A DNA stretch of 55,756 bases, taken from contig CAMPIO010000015.1 of NCBI GenBank assembly GCA_946886405.1, positions 1-55,756 on the forward strand. The letters are read 5' to 3'. The notes under the pieces are model-generated. The model had not been told where the DNA came from. It saw only the letters and a program-made list of their open reading frames with translations, and did no database searches. Shown here piece by piece: positions 45,678-54,755 of this stretch. The translations under genes were made by a program, and so were the position numbers. The stretch comes from an uncultured Pseudoxanthomonas sp. Its GTDB lineage: Bacteria > Pseudomonadota > Gammaproteobacteria > Xanthomonadales > Xanthomonadaceae. Positions within the stretch are counted from its first letter, which is position 1. Each line of letters opens with the position of its first letter.

Positions 45678-46058
45678 TCAGAGCTCTGGCAGCGGATTCT
45701 TCTCCGCGTCAACAACGCCGGTCCAGTCCGCCTCCACCAGCAGTGGAAGTCCATGCGCCACACGCGCCTTGTCGCACTGTGCGCTGCGTTCGCCGAACTC
45801 CAGCGACGCCGGCACCAGCGCGCAGACCGACGGCCGCCGGTCGTGGATGCTGCAGCGGCTGTAGCGGCCGATGTCGGCATCCAGCGCCACGCAGCGCGGG
45901 TCCTTCTGCGAGGTGCCGCGCATCACGCGCTCGTGGACGCGCAAGGGTTCGGTCAGTTCGATCGGCACCACGCCGCCCTGGTCGGGGTCCGCCTCGCTCC
46001 AGTGGAAGCTGACGCGGAAGTGGGCGCAGCAGGCGCCGCAGGTCAGGCAGGGGTGCAT
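45678..46058 (-). CDS. YkgJ-family cysteine-cluster protein
   Basis: The 126-residue protein starts with MHPCLTCGACC (C4, C7, C10, C11). Further cysteines follow in DPRCVAL, YSRCSIH, PSVCALVP and AQCDKARV, the zinc- or iron-binding cluster of the YkgJ/UPF0153 family. Function unknown. It is encoded against the ole genes, splitting oleB from oleC; its start lies 93 bases from oleC, so the two share a divergent promoter region. Confidence 0.9.
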   Translation of the reverse strand: MHPCLTCGACCAHFRVSFHWSEADPDQGGVVPIELTEPLRVHERVMRGTSQKDPRCVALDADIGRYSRCSIHDRRPSVCALVPASLEFGERSAQCDKARVAHGLPLLVEADWTGVVDAEKNPLPEL

Positions 46059-46150
46059 CGGCGTGGAGTGGCGTCAGGACGCGGGCGGGACGCGCATTCT
46101 GCCAACGCCGGCGGCTGACGCAAGTACCGTCCAGCGGCGACAATGGCCGC

Positions 46151-47794
46151 ATGACCGATCCGTGCAACATCGCCGCCAGCCTGCCCCGGCTGGCCCGCGA
46201 GCAGCCCGACCGCGTGGCCATGCGCTGCCCCGATGGCGCCGGCCGCTACACCCGCGAGCTCACCTACGCGCAGCTCGATGCCCGCAGCGACGCCATCGCC
46301 GCCGGCCTGGGCGCGTACGGCATCGGCCGCGGCAGCCGCACCGTGGTGATGGTGCGGCCGACGCCCGAGTTCTTCCTGCTGATGTTCGCGCTGTTCAAGG
46401 CCGGCGCCGTGCCGGTGCTGGTGGACCCGGGTATCGACCGGCGCGCGCTGAAACAGTGCCTGGACGAAGCCGAACCCGAGGCCTTCATCGGCATCCCGCT
46501 GGCCCAGGTCGCTCGTCGCGTGCTGGGCTGGGCCAGGTCGGCGAAGAAGATCGTCACCGTCGGCACGCGCTGGGCCTGGGGCGGCACCACGCTGGCGAAG
46601 ATCGAGGCACGCGGCGCGAACGCCGGCCCGCAGCTGGCGGCCACCGCACCCGACGATGTCGCCGGCATCCTGTTCACCAGCGGCTCCACCGGCGTGCCGA
46701 AGGGTGTGGTCTACCGCCACCGTCATTTCGTCGCGCAAATCGAACTGCTGCGCAACGCCTTCGGCATGCAGCCCGGCGGCGTGGACCTGCCGACGTTCCC
46801 GCCGTTCGCATTGTTCGACCCGGCCCTCGGGCTGACGTCGGTGATCCCCGACATGGATCCCACCCGGCCCGCGAGTGCCGATCCGAAGAAGCTGCACGCG
46901 GCCATCGGGCGCTTCGGCGTCACCCAGCTGTTCGGCTCGCCGGCGTTGATGAAGGTGCTCGCTGACCATGGCGAACCGCTGCCCACCGTGCAGCGCGTGA
47001 CCTCCGCCGGCGCGCCGGTGCCGCCGGACGTGGTGGCGAAGATCCGCACGCTGCTGCCGGAGGGCGCGCAGTTCTGGACGCCGTACGGCGCCACCGAATG
47101 CCTGCCCGTTGCCGTCATCGAAGGGCGCGAACTGGAATCCACGCGCGCGGCGACCGAGGCCGGCGCCGGCACCTGCGTCGGCCGCGCGGTGCCGCCGAAC
47201 GAGGTCCGTATCATCCGCATCGTCGATGCGCCGATTGAACGCTGGGACGGGGTCGAGGTGCTGCAACAAGGCGAGATCGGCGAAATCACCGTTGCCGGTC
47301 CCACCGCCACCGACACCTACTTCCGTCGCGACGCTGCCACGCGCATCGCCAAGATCCGCGAAGCGCTGCCTGACGGTGGAGAACGCATCGTGCACCGCAT
47401 GGGCGACGTCGGCTGGTTCGATGGCGAAGGCCGCCTGTGGTTCTGCGGCCGCAAGACGCAGCGCGTGGAAACCGCCGACGGCCCGCTTTATACCGAACAG
47501 GTCGAACCCGTATTCAACACCCATCCGCAGATCCGCCGTACCGCGCTGGTCGGCGTGGGCGAAGCGGGCCGGCTGCGGCCGGTGGTGTGCTACGAAGTCA
47601 TGCCCGGCGTGGTTGTCGAGCGTGCGCGTATCGAAGGCGAGCTGCGCGCGATCGGCGCGCGCCATCCGCACACCGCGCGCATCGGCGCATTCCTGCCGCA
47701 TCCGGGTTTTCCCGTCGATATCCGCCACAACGCCAAGATCGGCCGCGAGACGCTGGCCGTGTGGGCCGCCACGCAGAAGGAGCACCAGGCATGA
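46151..47794 (+). CDS. oleC: OleC, beta-lactone synthetase (ANL superfamily)
   Basis: The 547-residue AMP-forming enzyme cyclises the beta-hydroxy acid made by OleD into a beta-lactone. The P-loop is [31 protein letters not shown] and the hinge [22 protein letters not shown] are standard ANL motifs; the C-terminal lysine segment is [12 protein letters not shown] 46151 gives the usual length. The stop overlaps the oleD start (ATGA at 47791-47794). Confidence 0.95.
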   Translation: MTDPCNIAASLPRLAREQPDRVAMRCPDGAGRYTRELTYAQLDARSDAIAAGLGAYGIGRGSRTVVMVRPTPEFFLLMFALFKAGAVPVLVDPGIDRRALKQCLDEAEPEAFIGIPLAQVARRVLGWARSAKKIVTVGTRWAWGGTTLAKIEARGANAGPQLAATAPDDVAGILFTSGSTGVPKGVVYRHRHFVAQIELLRNAFGMQPGGVDLPTFPPFALFDPALGLTSVIPDMDPTRPASADPKKLHAAIGRFGVTQLFGSPALMKVLADHGEPLPTVQRVTSAGAPVPPDVVAKIRTLLPEGAQFWTPYGATECLPVAVIEGRELESTRAATEAGAGTCVGRAVPPNEVRIIRIVDAPIERWDGVEVLQQGEIGEITVAGPTATDTYFRRDAATRIAKIREALPDGGERIVHRMGDVGWFDGEGRLWFCGRKTQRVETADGPLYTEQVEPVFNTHPQIRRTALVGVGEAGRLRPVVCYEVMPGVVVERARIEGELRAIGARHPHTARIGAFLPHPGFPVDIRHNAKIGRETLAVWAATQKEHQA

Positions 47795-48792
47795 AAATCC
47801 TCGTCACCGGTGGCGGTGGATTCCTGGGCCAGGCGCTGTGCCGCGGGCTGGTCGAACGCGGACACGAGGTGATCAGCCTCAACCGTGGCTACTACCCGGT
47901 GCTGCGCGAACTCGGCGTGGGGCAGGTGCAGGGCGACCTCGCCGACGCGCACGCAGTGCGGCATGCCGCCGACGGCGTGGACGCGATCTTCCACAACGCG
48001 GCGAAGGCCGGTGCCTGGGGCAGTTACAAGGGCTATCACGACGCCAACGTGGTCGGCACGCAGAACGTGCTGGATGCGTGCCGCACGCACGGCGTCGGTC
48101 GCCTGGTCTACACCTCCACGCCCAGCGTCACCCATCGCGCCACGCATCCGGTGGAAGGCGGCAGCGCTGCGGACGTGCCCTATGGCGAAGGCTTCAAGGC
48201 GCCGTACGCGACCACCAAGATGATCGCCGAGAAGGCTGTGCTCGCCGCCAACGATGCCACGCTCGCCACGGTGGCACTGCGGCCGCGCCTGATCTGGGGT
48301 CCCGGTGACCACCAGATCCTGCCGCGGCTGGTGTCGCGCGCGCGCACCGGGCGCCTTCGCATCGTCGGCAGCGGCGAGAACCACGTCGACACCACCTACA
48401 TCGACAACGCCGCGCAGGCGCACTTCGACGCCTTCGATCACCTCGCGTCCGGCGCCGCCTGCGCGGGCAAGGCGTACTTCATCTCCAACGGCGAGCCATG
48501 GCCGATGCGCAAACTGCTCAATGCGCTGCTGGAGTCGGCCGGCGCGCCGCGCGTGGACAAGCACCTCTCGTTCAAGGCTGCCTACCGCATCGGCGCGGTG
48601 TGCGAAACGCTATGGACGGTGCTGCCGCTGAAAGGCGAACCGCCGATGACCCGCTTCCTCGCCGAACAGTTGAGTACCGCGCACTGGTACGACATGGCGC
48701 CGGCGCGACGCGACTTCGGCTACGTCCCGCGCGTGTCGATGGACGAGGGTTTCGAGCGCCTGCGCGCCTGGCTGCGGGACCATCCGGTCTGA
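47791..48792 (+). CDS. oleD: OleD, NADPH-dependent 2-alkyl-3-ketoacid reductase
   Basis: The 333-residue extended SDR reduces the OleA product to a 2-alkyl-3-hydroxy acid. Motifs are [39 protein letters not shown] and the active YxxxK in [12 protein letters not shown], with [11 protein letters not shown]. The start overlaps oleC by four bases, so OleC and OleD are made together, in keeping with the OleBCD complex described for this pathway. Confidence 0.95.
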   Translation: MKILVTGGGGFLGQALCRGLVERGHEVISLNRGYYPVLRELGVGQVQGDLADAHAVRHAADGVDAIFHNAAKAGAWGSYKGYHDANVVGTQNVLDACRTHGVGRLVYTSTPSVTHRATHPVEGGSAADVPYGEGFKAPYATTKMIAEKAVLAANDATLATVALRPRLIWGPGDHQILPRLVSRARTGRLRIVGSGENHVDTTYIDNAAQAHFDAFDHLASGAACAGKAYFISNGEPWPMRKLLNALLESAGAPRVDKHLSFKAAYRIGAVCETLWTVLPLKGEPPMTRFLAEQLSTAHWYDMAPARRDFGYVPRVSMDEGFERLRAWLRDHPV

Positions 48793-48948
48793 CGCGCCGC
48801 GTGTCGTTGCCCTTCACGTACGAATCACGACGCTGAAGCGTGTCCATATCGGCCCGCGCGACACTCACGCGGCGATGACTCCCGGCATTCCAGCATGGCG
48901 CACGCCACTACCGGCTGTACCACTGGCCAGATGCCAAAGGGAGCTTCC

Positions 48949-49107
48949 ATGCTGCGCTACGCCATCATCTTTTTCGTCATCGCGCTCATCGCCGCCGTGC
49001 TGGGTTTCAGCGGCATCGCCGGCGCCGCCACCAACATCGCGTGGGTCCTGTTCGTTGTCTTCGTGATCCTGGCGATCATCTCGCTGCTGCGCGGCAAGCG
49101 CGTCTGA
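48949..49107 (+). CDS. DUF1328 small membrane protein (YtjA-like)
   Basis: The 52-residue product has two hydrophobic helices ([21 protein letters not shown] and [19 protein letters not shown]) and a basic tail. This is the DUF1328 family, often stress-induced inner-membrane proteins of unknown function. ATG 48949 follows AAAGGGAG; an ATG at 48895 in frame has no ribosome-binding site. Confidence 0.88.
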   Translation: MLRYAIIFFVIALIAAVLGFSGIAGAATNIAWVLFVVFVILAIISLLRGKRV

Positions 49108-49131
49108 CGCATCACCGTCTCTCTCCGCCGG

Positions 49132-49190
49132 GACGGCATGATGCCGTCGAGCCCGCCCCGAGCCTGCATGAAGCAGGTGGACGGGCGGGC
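49132..49190 (+). terminator. Nested hairpins upstream of ubiJ
   Basis: GACGGCAT (49132-49139) pairs with ATGCCGTC (49141-49148). Then GCCCGCCC (49151-49158) pairs with GGGCGGGC (49183-49190) around an inner CCTGC/GCAGG stem. They follow the DUF1328 gene and could end its transcript, but lack a U-tract. Confidence 0.4.
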
Positions 49191-49223
49191 AGGGCGTACA
49201 GGGTTTGCCGCTAGAATGACGGC

Positions 49224-49865
49224 ATGGACCTGTCTCCGTTCGATGCTCTGAAACCCCTTGCCGGCCGGGCGCTGGAAACTGCGCTCAACCAGGCGCTGGC
49301 GCTGGATCCCGACACATCCGCGGCGTTGGTTCCGCTGGAAGGTCGCCGCATCCAGCTCAGGGTTGATGCGCCGCCGCTGGCGATGGACATCACCGTCGGT
49401 GGTGGTCGCTTGCAGGTCGGACCTGCCAGTGAAGTACTGGAAGCCGACCTGGCCGTGCGAAGCACGCTGGGCGGCCTGCTGGGCCAGCTGCCTTTCTTCC
49501 GCCGCGACCATGCGACGCCGGTCGGCAAGGTCAAGGTCTCCGGCGACGCCGAACTCGCACGCCGCCTGCAAACGCTGGCTACCCGTTTCGATCCCGATTG
49601 GTCGCTGCCGTTCACCCGGGTGTTCGGCGATGTCATCGGCGTGCAGGTGGCGAACGCGGTTCGCGCCGGTCTGCAGCATGTGCGCGTTGCCTCCGCCAAC
49701 CTGGCGGAAAGCGCCGCCGAATACGTCACCGAGGAGTCGCGCGACATCGTCGGCCGCGAGGAACTCAACGCCTTCCATGACGACGTCGATGCGATCCGCG
49801 ACGATGTCGAACGCATGGCGGTACGCGTGGGCCGTCTGGCCGCGCGCGTGGAGCACCGCGCATGA
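49224..49865 (+). CDS. ubiJ: Ubiquinone biosynthesis accessory factor UbiJ (SCP2 domain)
   Basis: The 213-residue protein has an N-terminal SCP2-like lipid-binding domain ([56 protein letters not shown]) and a C-terminal coiled coil (about 165-210). It supports assembly of the ubiquinone synthesis complex. It overlaps ubiB by four bases (ATGA). The ubiE gene that often precedes it is absent here. A TAGAAT -10-like hexamer lies just upstream near 49212. Confidence 0.9.
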   Translation: MDLSPFDALKPLAGRALETALNQALALDPDTSAALVPLEGRRIQLRVDAPPLAMDITVGGGRLQVGPASEVLEADLAVRSTLGGLLGQLPFFRRDHATPVGKVKVSGDAELARRLQTLATRFDPDWSLPFTRVFGDVIGVQVANAVRAGLQHVRVASANLAESAAEYVTEESRDIVGREELNAFHDDVDAIRDDVERMAVRVGRLAARVEHRA

Positions 49866-51514
49866 AGTCCGTGCTGCGGGCCAGCCGCATCGGCCGGGTG
49901 TTGCTCCGCTATCGCCTCGATGACCTGCTCGATGGCACCCCGGTCGAGCCGTGGCTGCGCCTGGCGCGCCCGTTCGTGCCGCGGGCGTCGGCGGAGATCG
50001 CGGCACAGGCACGCGGTGCGCGCCTGCGCCTGGCGCTGCAGGAGCTCGGCCCGATCTTCGTCAAGTTCGGGCAGATCCTGTCCACGCGACGCGACCTGAT
50101 TCCGCCGGACATCGCGGAAGAGCTGACCCTGCTGCAGGACCGCGTCGCACCGTTCGATGGCGACCGCGCACGCGCGCTGGTGGAAGAAGAGCTCGGCCGT
50201 CCCATCCACGAGGCATTCGACCACTTCGACACCACGCCGCTGGCCTCCGCGTCCATCGCGCAGGTGCACGCGGCCACGCTGCCGGGCGGTCGCGAAGTGG
50301 TGGTGAAGGTGTTGCGTCCCGACATCCGCAAGCAGATCGCCGGCGACATCGCGCTGTTGGAAAGCGTCGCGGCCATCGTCGAGCGCGCGCATCCGAATGC
50401 CGACAAGATCCGCCCGCGCGAGATCGTCGCCGAGATCGAGAACACGCTGGCGGCCGAACTCGACCTGCAGCGCGAAGCCGGCAATGCCAGCCTGTTGCGG
50501 CGCAACTGGTCGGAGTCGCCGGACCTGTACGTGCCCGAGGTGATCTGGTCGCACACCGCCGAACGCGCGATGACCATGGAGCGCGTACGCGGCATTCCGT
50601 CCGACGACATCGTCGCGCTGGACGCGGCGGGCATCGACCGCAAGGCGCTCGCCGCCAAGGGCGTGCGCGTGTTCTACCAGCAGGTATTCCGCGACAACTT
50701 TTTCCATGCCGATGCGCACGCCGGCAACATCTGGGTCGACCCCGAACGGAAGACCGATCCGCGCTTCATCGCGCTGGATTTCGGCATCATGGGCCAGCTC
50801 TCGCGCGACGACCAGTTCTGGCTCGCCGAGAATTTCATGGCGATCTTCAACCGCGACTACCGCCGCATCGCCGAACTGCATGTGCAGGCCGGCTGGATGC
50901 CGTCGCATATCCGCATCGACGAACTGGAAGCCGCTGCGCGCGCGGTGTGCGAGCCGTACTTCACCCGTCCGCTCAGCGAGATCTCGCTGGCCGAGGTGTT
51001 GGCCAAGCTGTTCCGCACCGCGCAGCGCTACGAACTGACGCTGCAGCCGCAGCTGATCCTGTTGCAGAAGACGTTGCTGAACATCGAGGGCGTCGGTCGC
51101 CAGCTCGATCCGCAGATCGACATCTGGGCGGTGGCGCGGCCGGTGCTGGAGCGCATCCTGCTGGAACGCTACAGCCCGCAGCGCGCCGCGCAGGAATTCC
51201 GCAAGCGCCTGCCCGAAATCATGACCCATGCGCCGGACATGCCGCGCCTGGTGCATGCCTGGCTGAGCCAGCAGGTCGATGGCCGCCATGAGCTGTCACT
51301 GCGCTCGAAGGATCTCACCGACCTCGCGCACACGATGAAGGGCATGCAGCGTCGCGTCGTCGCTGCCATCCTCGGCGTGGGGCTGCTGATCGTCGCGGCG
51401 GTGCTGTATGCGCTGGAGGCGGGCGGACCGCGCCTGTTCGACATTCCCGCCGCGGCCTGGATCGCCGGCATCGGCGGCCTGTGGGCGCTGCTCGCGGCCT
51501 GGCCCAGGCGATGA
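49862..51514 (+). CDS. ubiB: UbiB atypical kinase/ATPase for ubiquinone biosynthesis
   Basis: The 550-residue ABC1/COQ8-family protein has the KxGQ motif at K68-F-G70-Q71 ([16 protein letters not shown]) and the Ala-rich loop [14 protein letters not shown]. It also has [22 protein letters not shown] and ALDFGIMG. Two C-terminal membrane helices follow ([20 protein letters not shown] and [17 protein letters not shown]). It is needed for ubiquinone synthesis, probably as an ATPase extracting lipid intermediates. It is coupled to ubiJ. Confidence 0.95.
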   Translation: MKSVLRASRIGRVLLRYRLDDLLDGTPVEPWLRLARPFVPRASAEIAAQARGARLRLALQELGPIFVKFGQILSTRRDLIPPDIAEELTLLQDRVAPFDGDRARALVEEELGRPIHEAFDHFDTTPLASASIAQVHAATLPGGREVVVKVLRPDIRKQIAGDIALLESVAAIVERAHPNADKIRPREIVAEIENTLAAELDLQREAGNASLLRRNWSESPDLYVPEVIWSHTAERAMTMERVRGIPSDDIVALDAAGIDRKALAAKGVRVFYQQVFRDNFFHADAHAGNIWVDPERKTDPRFIALDFGIMGQLSRDDQFWLAENFMAIFNRDYRRIAELHVQAGWMPSHIRIDELEAAARAVCEPYFTRPLSEISLAEVLAKLFRTAQRYELTLQPQLILLQKTLLNIEGVGRQLDPQIDIWAVARPVLERILLERYSPQRAAQEFRKRLPEIMTHAPDMPRLVHAWLSQQVDGRHELSLRSKDLTDLAHTMKGMQRRVVAAILGVGLLIVAAVLYALEAGGPRLFDIPAAAWIAGIGGLWALLAAWPRR

Positions 51515-51530
51515 AGCGAGAAGTGAGGGG

Positions 51531-51613
51531 AGAGAAGTGAGGAGTGAGGAGTGAGGAGTGAGGAGTGAGCGAAAGCCCAGCGTCGGATGCCTCTGCTCAC
51601 TCCTCACTTCTCT
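51531..51613. repeat. Heptanucleotide tandem repeat inside an inverted repeat
   Basis: GTGAGGA occurs four times in tandem at 51537-51564, plus a partial copy. A 17-base perfect inverted repeat (51531-51547 and 51597-51613) encloses it. It lies in the convergent gap after ubiB, and the stop codon of the leftward neighbour (51604-51606) lies within the right arm. The copy number may vary by slippage. Confidence 0.75.
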
Positions 51614-51996
51614 TTACTCACTCCTCTCCCCACCACCAGCCACCAGCCCAGCCACACCTGCAACGGCAAGGTCAGCAGGCAGGACAGGGTGAACCAGCGC
51701 GGGAAGTCGTCCCATGCCACCACGGTCGCGTACAGATCCAGCGCCAGATAAAGCGCGAACAGCGCCCACGCATGCGCGGTCCTCGCCACCGCGGCCACGC
51801 CGACCATCAGGACAGTGCCGACGAGGCCCGCCAGGAAGACCCATGCCAGGTCATAGGCCAGCCGCGCATCGCCGCCCGGCGGGAGCGCCAGTCGCGTAGC
51901 GAGCTCGCCGCCGGCCAGATTCACCAGCGGAATGGCGAGGATGGCGAGCGCCAGCGCGACGGCGCTGCGCAGCACGATGATCGCGCGGTTCTGCAT
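51604..51996 (-). CDS. Small integral membrane protein, unknown function
   Basis: From ATG 51996 (MQNRAIIVLRSAVALALAIL) the product is 130 residues with four predicted membrane helices (about 6-25, 42-62, 66-85 and 100-120) and a short basic tail. No family is recognised. The frame is open further upstream to 52092, but those residues are hydrophilic and unlike a membrane protein start. Its 3' end lies in the repeat after ubiB. Confidence 0.65.
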   Translation of the reverse strand: MQNRAIIVLRSAVALALAILAIPLVNLAGGELATRLALPPGGDARLAYDLAWVFLAGLVGTVLMVGVAAVARTAHAWALFALYLALDLYATVVAWDDFPRWFTLSCLLTLPLQVWLGWWLVVGRGVSKEK

Positions 51997-52135
51997 GGCG
52001 ACTCGCTCCAATGAACGGGTGTACTGCCATTGAAGCACGAAGGTTGTCGACGTTGACGCAGTCGCAACGGTTTCTTCGCGTGGCGTGCGCACGCCGCACG
52101 TTACGGTGCAGGCTCATCCACACGGGAGTCATCCC

Positions 52136-52702
52136 ATGAGCCATCTGACCGGAAAGCGCGTGGCGATCCTCGCCACCGACGGCTTCGAGCAGTCCGAACT
52201 GACCGAGCCGATGCGCGCATTGAAGGCGCACAACGCGCAGGTCGACGTCGTCTCGCTGGAAAGCGGCCGCATCCAAGGCTTCAAGCACTTCGACAAGGGC
52301 GACCAGGTCGAGGTCGATCATGTGCTGTCCGAGGTCAGTGCAAAGGATTACGACGCACTGGTCATCCCGGGCGGCCTGTTCAATCCCGATGCGTTGCGCG
52401 TGGATGACCAGGCGCTGGTGTTCACCCGTGACTTCTTCGAGGCGGGCAAGCCGGTCGGCGCGATCTGCCATGGACCGTGGGTACTCGCCAATGCGGATGT
52501 GTTGAAGGGTCGTACGGTCACCTCGGTGCCGAACATCCGCAAGGACCTGGAGAACGCGGGCGCGAACTGGAAGGACGATGAAGTGATCGTCGACAAGGGC
52601 CTGGTCACCAGCCGCACGCCGAAAGACCTGCCCGCGTTCTGCGCCAAGCTGGTGGAGGAAATCGCGGAAGGCCAGCACAGCGGGCAGCGACGCTCGGCGT
52701 GA
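52136..52702 (+). CDS. DJ-1/PfpI-family protein
   Basis: The 188-residue class-I glutamine-amidotransferase-like protein has E18 (ATDGFEQSEL) and the nucleophile-elbow cysteine C111 in VGAICHGPWVLANA. YDALVIPGGLFNPD is also typical of PfpI/YhbO deglycase- or protease-type members. It probably protects against carbonyl or general stress; precise activity is uncertain. ATG 52136 follows a weak GGAG; ATG 52085 would add an unconserved leader. Confidence 0.9.
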   Translation: MSHLTGKRVAILATDGFEQSELTEPMRALKAHNAQVDVVSLESGRIQGFKHFDKGDQVEVDHVLSEVSAKDYDALVIPGGLFNPDALRVDDQALVFTRDFFEAGKPVGAICHGPWVLANADVLKGRTVTSVPNIRKDLENAGANWKDDEVIVDKGLVTSRTPKDLPAFCAKLVEEIAEGQHSGQRRSA

Positions 52703-52722
52703 CCTGAGGCGATGCGTCGCCC

Positions 52723-53193
52723 TCAGGGCAATGACGTGGCGGCATCTACCGCTGTCGCGCATTGCGGTAACGGCAATGGGCCATAGATTCTTGTGGTGCC
52801 GGCGAATCCACCTACTTCGATGATAAAGGTGGATTTGCGTTCAATATCCATCACCAGTGAGTGCTGGTAACCATCAAAGATCACAGCATCCTGTGGAAAG
52901 ACCACGCCGAAATCCCGTTCGAGCGCTCGCGGCAGTCGCTCTATCACCGGCCAGGACTGCTGTATTCCCATGGGCGTAACGAACGGGCTCAATCGGCTGA
53001 TTGCGCATTGCTTGGCCGCGTCAGGGTCAGGGCGATGAAGCGGAATGGTCAGCTTGCCGGCGACCTGGTCCAGGTCCTGGATGGTCAAGCGGTCCTCACT
53101 GATGTCGAGTGTTGGCGGTGAGATCTGCAGATCGTTCGTTGCGGGTAGCGCGATGGTGGCGGTGACGGCGAGCATGAAGAAGATCATCGACAT
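52723..53193 (-). CDS. Exported hypothetical protein
   Basis: The 156-residue product has a signal peptide (MSMIFFMLAVTATIALPA) and no recognised domain. Visible segments are LTIQDLDQVAGKLTIPLHRP, QQSWPVIERLPRALERDFGV and FIIEVGGFAGTTRIYGPLPLPQC. The gene is less GC-rich than its neighbours, suggesting recent acquisition. ATG 53193 is preferred for the signal peptide; the frame is open to 53295, which would overlap the start of the divergent endonuclease-fold gene. Confidence 0.6.
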   Translation of the reverse strand: MSMIFFMLAVTATIALPATNDLQISPPTLDISEDRLTIQDLDQVAGKLTIPLHRPDPDAAKQCAISRLSPFVTPMGIQQSWPVIERLPRALERDFGVVFPQDAVIFDGYQHSLVMDIERKSTFIIEVGGFAGTTRIYGPLPLPQCATAVDAATSLP

Positions 53194-53267
53194 AAGAGTC
53201 AATCCTTGAAGTTCTAGCCGTATCGTGCGCGCCCTATACTGCGGGAGGTTCCCAAGGCGAGAGGCGT

Positions 53268-54116
53268 ATGACGAGCATCGCACGTGGCATTGCATGGGTG
53301 GCGCTCGTAGTGGCTTGTGGTTTCAGTGCTGGTTCACTCGCCGCCGACACGCCGCTCCGCATCATGAGCTTCAACATCCGCGTGCCCGTCGAGCGCGATG
53401 GCGTGGACTACTGGGAGACGCGCAAGCCGTTGGCGGTGCGCATGCTGGAAGAACAGCAGCCCGACGTGATCGGCCTACAGGAGCTGGTGGAGACACAGGC
53501 CGATTACCTCGCGAGCGAACTGCCGCAGTACGCGTGGTTCGGCCGCGGGCGCGATGCCGACGGTGGTGGTGAACGCATGGGCGTGTTCTATCGCAAGGAC
53601 CGGTTGAAGGTGGTCGAGTCCGGCGACTTCTGGTTGTCCGATACGCCTGATATACCGGGTAGCATCACGTGGGACCATCTCTATCCGCGCATGGTCACGT
53701 GGGCGCTGTTCGAGCAGCGCAGCGACGGTAAGCGCTTCTACTTCTTCAACACCCACCTGCCTTACCGTGAGCAGGACGAAGCGGCGCGCGTGAAGGGCGC
53801 GGACGCCATCGCGCAGCGCATCGCCGCGCTGCCGGCGGGCGTGCCGGTGGTGCTGACCGGCGACTTCAACACCACCCCCGACAGCGACGCGCACGCCGCA
53901 CTCGCCCGCACGCTGCAGGATGCGTGGACGACCGCGCCACGTGTCGAGGGCAGCGACGCCACGTTCCACGGCTTCACCGGCACCGCCGACAAACGCATCG
54001 ACTGGATCTTCGTGAGGGGCGCGCAGCCGGCGTCCATCACCTCGGTGACCACGCGCTGGCACCAGCGCTATCCGTCCGACCATTTCCCGCTGGTGATGAC
54101 GCTGCGCCTGCCGTAG
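53268..54116 (+). CDS. Exported endonuclease/exonuclease/phosphatase-family protein
   Basis: The 282-residue product has a signal peptide (about 1-26, ending SLAAD) and the EEP fold. N36 (IMSFNIRVP), E72 (VIGLQELVET), FFNTHLPYR, VVLTGDFNTTPDSDAH, RIDWIFV and the terminal YPSDHFPLV histidine pair are present. Family members are nucleases, phosphodiesterases or sphingomyelinase-like; an exported phosphodiesterase is likely. It is monocistronic and divergent from the hypothetical upstream. Confidence 0.88.
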   Translation: MTSIARGIAWVALVVACGFSAGSLAADTPLRIMSFNIRVPVERDGVDYWETRKPLAVRMLEEQQPDVIGLQELVETQADYLASELPQYAWFGRGRDADGGGERMGVFYRKDRLKVVESGDFWLSDTPDIPGSITWDHLYPRMVTWALFEQRSDGKRFYFFNTHLPYREQDEAARVKGADAIAQRIAALPAGVPVVLTGDFNTTPDSDAHAALARTLQDAWTTAPRVEGSDATFHGFTGTADKRIDWIFVRGAQPASITSVTTRWHQRYPSDHFPLVMTLRLP

Positions 54117-54172
54117 CCGCTCGGGCGGAAGATCGCCCTCGGCGCCCCGACGATGGGGCCCGGAATGTCAGA

Positions 54173-54463
54173 CGCGGGGCTCAATGTGCCATCGATGGCA
54201 TTCCGAGCATCATCGATGGGATTCGGAGGGCGATGGGATGGCATTCGGAAAGCGATCGATCGGTTTCTGAAAGCCATCGATCGCTTTCTGCGAGCCATCG
54301 ATGGGTCTGGATGTGCCATCGATGGCTTTCAGTGTGAGAGAGATCGGGCTCGGAAACCCATCGATGGCATGCAAGGGAATCATCGATGGCGTTCCGAAGG
54401 CCATCGCCGGCATGCCGGGTGCCATCGATGGGGCTCGGAGCCTTGCGCGCGGGGCTCAATGTG
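54173..54463. repeat. Degenerate 21-bp tandem repeat array with ATCGAT cores
   Basis: About twelve units start near 54190, 54211, 54232, 54254, 54275, 54296, 54317, 54338, 54359, 54381, 54402 and 54423. The period is 21-22 bases and the consensus CATCGATGG-N12, with palindromic core ATCGAT. The array is flanked by a 16-base direct repeat CGCGGGGCTCAATGTG at 54173-54188 and 54448-54463. Because 21 is a multiple of three, both strands show 7-residue repeats (such as KAIDRFL), but no frame has a good ribosome-binding site. Confidence 0.8.
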
Positions 54464-54488
54464 AGACGAATGGGGCTCGCAAGGCGTT

Positions 54489-54672
54489 CCCTTCTCCCCA
54501 CGCGGCGGGGAGAAGGTGCCCGGAGGGCGGATGAGGGGCGCGCGCGATGAGCGGTCACGCGGGATGCGTGGTCGTGGCCGAGTCTGGCAACGGGAGGGGC
54601 GTGTTGTACGTCGCCTCTCCGTTCGCCCCTCACCCGCCTTCGGCACCCTCCCCCCGCACGCGGGGAGAGGGA
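54489..54672. repeat. Large imperfect inverted repeat
   Basis: Arms of about 50 bases at 54489-54540 and 54624-54672 are imperfect inverted copies. They share CTCCCC-type hairpins (such as TCTCCCC..GGGGAGA) and a GGCGG.TGAGGGGCG block. The 83-base spacer holds no gene. It resembles dispersed non-coding repeats common in GC-rich gammaproteobacteria. Confidence 0.65.
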
Positions 54673-54704
54673 GCATCTGCGCAGGAAAGGATCTTCTGCG
54701 AGCG

Positions 54705-54736
54705 CGGAAACGAAAACGGCCCCTTGCGGGGCCGTT
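54705..54736 (-). terminator. Rho-independent terminator of the right-end M16 gene
   Basis: A 9-bp perfect stem (54715-54723 with 54728-54736, loop TTGC) is followed on the minus strand by TTCGTTT. It begins 20 bases beyond the peptidase stop codon. Confidence 0.85.
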
Positions 54737-54755
54737 CCGTGTCACGTCGTGGGGT

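Noticed and set aside
54190..54440. CRISPR array
   Set aside because: Units are directly abutting, 21-22 bases long and degenerate, with no constant repeat plus variable spacer pattern and no cas genes.
54153..54464. Heptad-repeat protein encoded by the 21-bp array
   Set aside because: Both strands are open only because the unit length is a multiple of three; no ribosome-binding site and units lose frame at the 22-base steps.
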